Assembly: GCA_014529385.2 (NCBI GenBank)
Contig: CM043965.1
Location: 63,077,933-63,137,932 of the forward strand
Reading direction: 5' to 3'
Length of the DNA: 60,000 nucleotides
Source of the DNA: Adiantum capillus-veneris
Taxonomy: Eukaryota; Streptophyta; Polypodiopsida; Polypodiales; Pteridaceae
Numbering within the stretch: the first letter of the stretch is position 1; every line of letters starts with the position of its first letter. The notes beneath the pieces were generated by a model. The model was not told the DNA's origin, made no database searches, and saw nothing but the letters and a program-made list of their open reading frames with translations. The position numbers were made by a program, and so were the translations under genes. Below are positions 56,901 to 60,000 of the stretch, one piece after another.

Positions 56901-57775
56901 TGCAAGGCCAAGAAGCTCTTGGCTGTTTTTGGAAGATGCAAAGAGAGGGCATCTCTCCAAATGCAATCGCCTACACTTGCATCTTGAAGGCATTTGGCAT
57001 CATGCAAAATGTTGGTATGGTATGGGCGAAAGAGTTCATGATGATATTGTTAGTCAAGGGTTGTTGGTTGACATGTATGCCAAATGTGGTGTACTTCATA
57101 AAGTGTACAAAGTGCTCGAGCAGCTTTTTGTCCGGAATGTCATCTCTTGGAATGCACTGATCGCGGGATATGCCCAACCGAGGCCAATAAGTATGTCAAG
57201 TGTGGTGTACTTGTCTGAGCGCAACAAGTCCGTGACAAGCTTCTTGTCTAGAATGTTGTCTCTTGGAATGCATTGATTGCGGGATATGCCCGAACAAGGG
57301 TAGGGCCAGGAAGCTCTGGGCGGTTTTCAGTAGATGCAAAAAGAGGGCATCTCTCCAAATGCAATCACCTACATGTACATCTTGAAGGCATTTGGCATCA
57401 TGCAAGATGTTGGTGTGGGCAAAAGAGCTCATGATGATATTGTTAATCAAAGGCTGTTGATAGAAAACGACGTGCTTGGCAAGCTTCCTATCCGGAATGT
57501 AGTCTCTTGGAATGCATTGATTGCGGAATATGCCCAACAAAGGCAAGGCAAGAAGCTCTGGGCTGTTTTCTGCAGATGCAAAGAGAGGAAAGCTATCCAA
57601 ATGCAATCATGTACGCTTGTATCTTGAAGGCACATGGCATTATGCAAGATGCTGATATGGGCAAAAGAATTCACGATGATCTTGTTAGCCATGGGCTGTG
57701 GAGCATTGCGTGTACTTCATCAAGCACAAAAAGTGCTTGAACAACTTCATGTCCGAGATGTTGCTCTTGGAACGT

Positions 57776-57782
<7 letters not shown>

Positions 57783-57808
<26 letters not shown>
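57783..57808. repeat. (GA)n microsatellite
   Basis: About 12 GA units immediately 3' of the PPR remains. Confidence 0.9.
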
Positions 57809-57812
<4 letters not shown>

Positions 57813-57935
57813 GGTCTACTAGTAGTGTATACTTGATTACCTAGGTTGAAGACAGAGAGCGTTTGGCTACTCTAATTGGAGTGCAGCTCTTTGTAACCTT
57901 CAAGGCTTGCCTCAAAGAGTGCGAGTTTGTTTGTT

Positions 57936-57976
<41 letters not shown>
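57936..57976. repeat. (TG)n(AG)n compound microsatellite
   Basis: Adjacent TG and AG runs; no coding context. Confidence 0.9.
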
Positions 57977-57977
<1 letters not shown>

Positions 57978-59108
57978 CTTAGGGGCGAACAATACTGTAG
58001 ATTCAACCTACCCTAAGAGCAAGAACATCAGAAGTGATGTAAGGGCACATTGCTTATGGTATTATTATAAATGTAGAGAATTGTGCCAACTCCAAACCAA
58101 ATGTGCATATCATACAAATAAAATTTTTCCTTTTTTTGATGGGCGCAAGCATCGCAATGCACAAAATGCATCTCTCCATCTTTAAATATTATAATGTGTA
58201 AATTTCACCTCCATACATCTTCTAATGCAAAATATCACTTGTGATGGGAGGTCATAGAGCTTTTGGTGAAAGCTTCGAGGAGAGATACTATGGAGCCATC
58301 AACACAAGCTCATTCTAGCTTTTCATGCCTATGTAGTAGGAGCTAGGCTATGGAGCATGGCATGACTTTCATTCTTCATAAATCTTGGAGAGACACTATG
58401 CCAACTCTCCAACATACTTTTCTATCGCACTCATTTGTGCATTATGTACTTTCTTCAATATTAAGTAGACTGTAAAAGCCTACCTACAAGTGAGGAGGCA
58501 TGTCATGAAGCATAGTAGTTGCTTTAGTGTAAGATTTTAGGCTTGACTGAGTCCCAAGCATAGTAGGTAATTGTCAGCAAGCAAGAGTGTAAGGTTTCAT
58601 GTAAGAAAGTATGAATAAAGCAACAATAGAGAGGAATCCTAAAGAGGGTAGGCTAAGATGAGCCCATATAGAGGTCTAAAATAGCCAAAAACAACAATCT
58701 TAGTTCTATATCAATAAACTCTAACTAAGATGTATCATATAAAAACTAGAGTATGCAATTGGAGTCCCACTTAAAAGGAAATAATAAACACAATAAGTTA
58801 GTAAAGGATTTCCTCAATTATAACTTAAGTTCTACCTCTTTATAGGTGTTTCAATAGGACCTCACCGTCTTGCCACTCAAATTCAAGAAGGAAAACCACA
58901 TTTTTTCCTAAGAAACAGAGGATTTTTTCACCTACTATGCTTAAAAGCTCATCCTTTCCTTTTGAAGCAAAAATGAATATTCAAATGCTTAAAGAAACCT
59001 AGTTCTTTCTTTTATTTATTTCAATTATAAAAAAGAAGTAGAGTCTTCCAGTTTCAATTTTAATAAGTTTGAGGAACAATTCAAGAAGGTGCAGCTATAT
59101 TTCCAACA
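57977..59108 (+). other. Intergenic; 3' end may be an LTR
   Basis: No ORFs of interest. The right edge ends CCAACA and is followed by a PBS-like site at 59111, so an unknown part of this stretch may be a + strand LTR. Its left end was not found. Confidence 0.35.
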
Positions 59109-59110
59109 AT

Positions 59111-59122
59111 TGGTACCAAAGA
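59111..59122 (+). other. Possible primer-binding site
   Basis: TGGTACCAAAGA, two bases after CCAACA, differs from the initiator tRNA-Met site at several positions. It is the only + strand candidate in the window. Confidence 0.4.
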
Positions 59123-60000
59123 GGACTTCAACATCTAGGGTAGCCTCACTAGCAACCCTCTAGCTCACATTCTTCGATTGAGGTGATTCTTGGTGAGCGT
59201 TCGTGGGGCGACATTTGGGATTGATCTTTGTTCTATGGGGAAGAATTTTGATTTGGGTTCATTTCCACTATTGGCAATACTCCGCACGCAATTTTGTCCT
59301 TTTGTGCAATTTTTTATCAATTCAACTTCCTACAACATAGGCACTTTGTAGTCTTCTGTAGGAGAATGTAGCAATGAGAAAGCTAAGGAAAACATTATGG
59401 CCAAGGTGGATGAGGTAGATGCCATGCATGTGAAATGAGTGAGGAACAAGGAAGCTTCTCAAGGTGGAGGATGAAAACGAACTTGAGGGTAGTCTGACAA
59501 GAAAAAGCTAAGCCACAACATGAAATCGGCATCTTGAACTTTACTCTTGGTGAGTCTTCATAACCATATGATTTGGTTAATGATGTTTCTATATACGGAC
59601 CAAATTACTTGGCCCTAGCTACTCCACTTAGCACCCACCGCGACGAGGTAGTAGACTAAGCATCAGGGGACCAAAGTCCAAGATCATAGGTGCCATCTTT
59701 GGGAGAAACCTAGAGCCCATCATAGATGCCCACATCAAGGGAAACTAATCTCAAGCATCATAAGGATTTCAAGGTACACATTTGCATCAAGAGTGAGTAG
59801 ATGATGCATTGCCTAGGCTTGGAGGTTAGATAGCCACCAACCCCATGTCAAGAAAAGATGACCAGCAACATGAAGCTACGTTCTATGGGTGTATCAAATG
59901 TTGTCAAAGTGACATCCTTTGACATGGAGGTAGATGTGGATGTGTTTATGATGCAAATTGTTAAGGTTTTAAGATTTAAGCTATGCTTGTGTCCTCTTGC
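59123..60000. other. Sequence to window end, no gene recognised
   Basis: Possible leader or gag start of a retroelement; no gag, protease or RT motif is visible before the window ends. Confidence 0.35.

Larger units (their letters stand above)
56285..57770 (+). pseudogene. Degraded PLS-class pentatricopeptide-repeat gene
   Basis: Repeated PPR signatures in shifting frames: TLVSMYVKCGVL, VRNVVSWSALIAG, MQREGISPNAIAYTCILKAF, GLLVDMYAKCGVL, VRNVISWNALIAGYAQ, MQKEGISPNAITY and IHDDLVSHGL. These are S- and L-type motifs of plant PLS PPR proteins, which act in organelle RNA editing. About five motif sets are recognisable. Frame changes, stops, a MITE (56537-56784) and a 60-bp duplication break the gene. 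No E or DYW domain was found, so this is a truncated middle portion. Confidence 0.85.

Overview
The window is nuclear DNA of a land plant. The one apparently functional gene is a five-exon, GT-AG-spliced gene for NdhN, the nuclear-encoded stromal subunit of the chloroplast NDH complex (exons 48763-55336, + strand). Decayed PLS-type pentatricopeptide repeats lie 1 kb downstream. Long introns, abundant GA/TC/TG microsatellites, nested LTR retrotransposons and PPR debris suggest a repeat-rich genome. A fern or other non-seed plant is possible, but I cannot prove this from sequence alone.

Layout. 1-5 kb: remains of a reverse-transcriptase element whose motif style resembles Penelope-like elements. 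5-6.4 kb: LINE 3' ends and long microsatellites. 6.4-15.4 kb: the most unusual part. A + strand gene with a DDE-like transposase signature (A) and a - strand gene with coiled coil, Cys/His cluster and FCP1/HAD-like domain (B) converge on a 1.4-kb array of palindromes with core ATGCTAATTAGCAT. Related palindromes fill one intron of each gene, so I infer one decayed two-gene DNA transposon. 15.7-20.3 kb: a nearly intact LINE ORF (- strand) joined head-on to the LTR, leader and gag start of a Ty1/copia element. 20.3-25.3 kb: fragments of further LTR elements.

24.8-40.8 kb: a three-level nest. A + strand copia relative is interrupted by a - strand Ty3/gypsy chromovirus (25360-39777, target duplication ACAGT). 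The 5' LTR of that chromovirus is interrupted by a young - strand Ty1/copia element (34194-39752, target duplication AAAAT). Both internal elements have a primer-binding site of the initiator tRNA-Met type.

40.8-48.7 kb: gypsy fragment, a foldback element and two dispersed repeat families in low-complexity intergenic DNA. 48.76-55.34 kb: ndhN, whose 3.4-kb second intron carries a gypsy RT fragment, an LTR-retrotransposon 5' end and a 146-bp duplication of its own 3' splice junction. 56.3-57.8 kb: PPR pseudogene with a Tourist/PIF-Harbinger-like MITE and a perfect 60-bp tandem duplication. The last 2.2 kb hold a possible LTR/primer-binding-site junction.

Apart from ndhN, every coding region I recognise belongs to a transposon or a pseudogene. 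Coordinates of exons and LTRs were read by hand from splice sites, terminal TG/CA and target duplications. Fragment edges without such landmarks are approximate.
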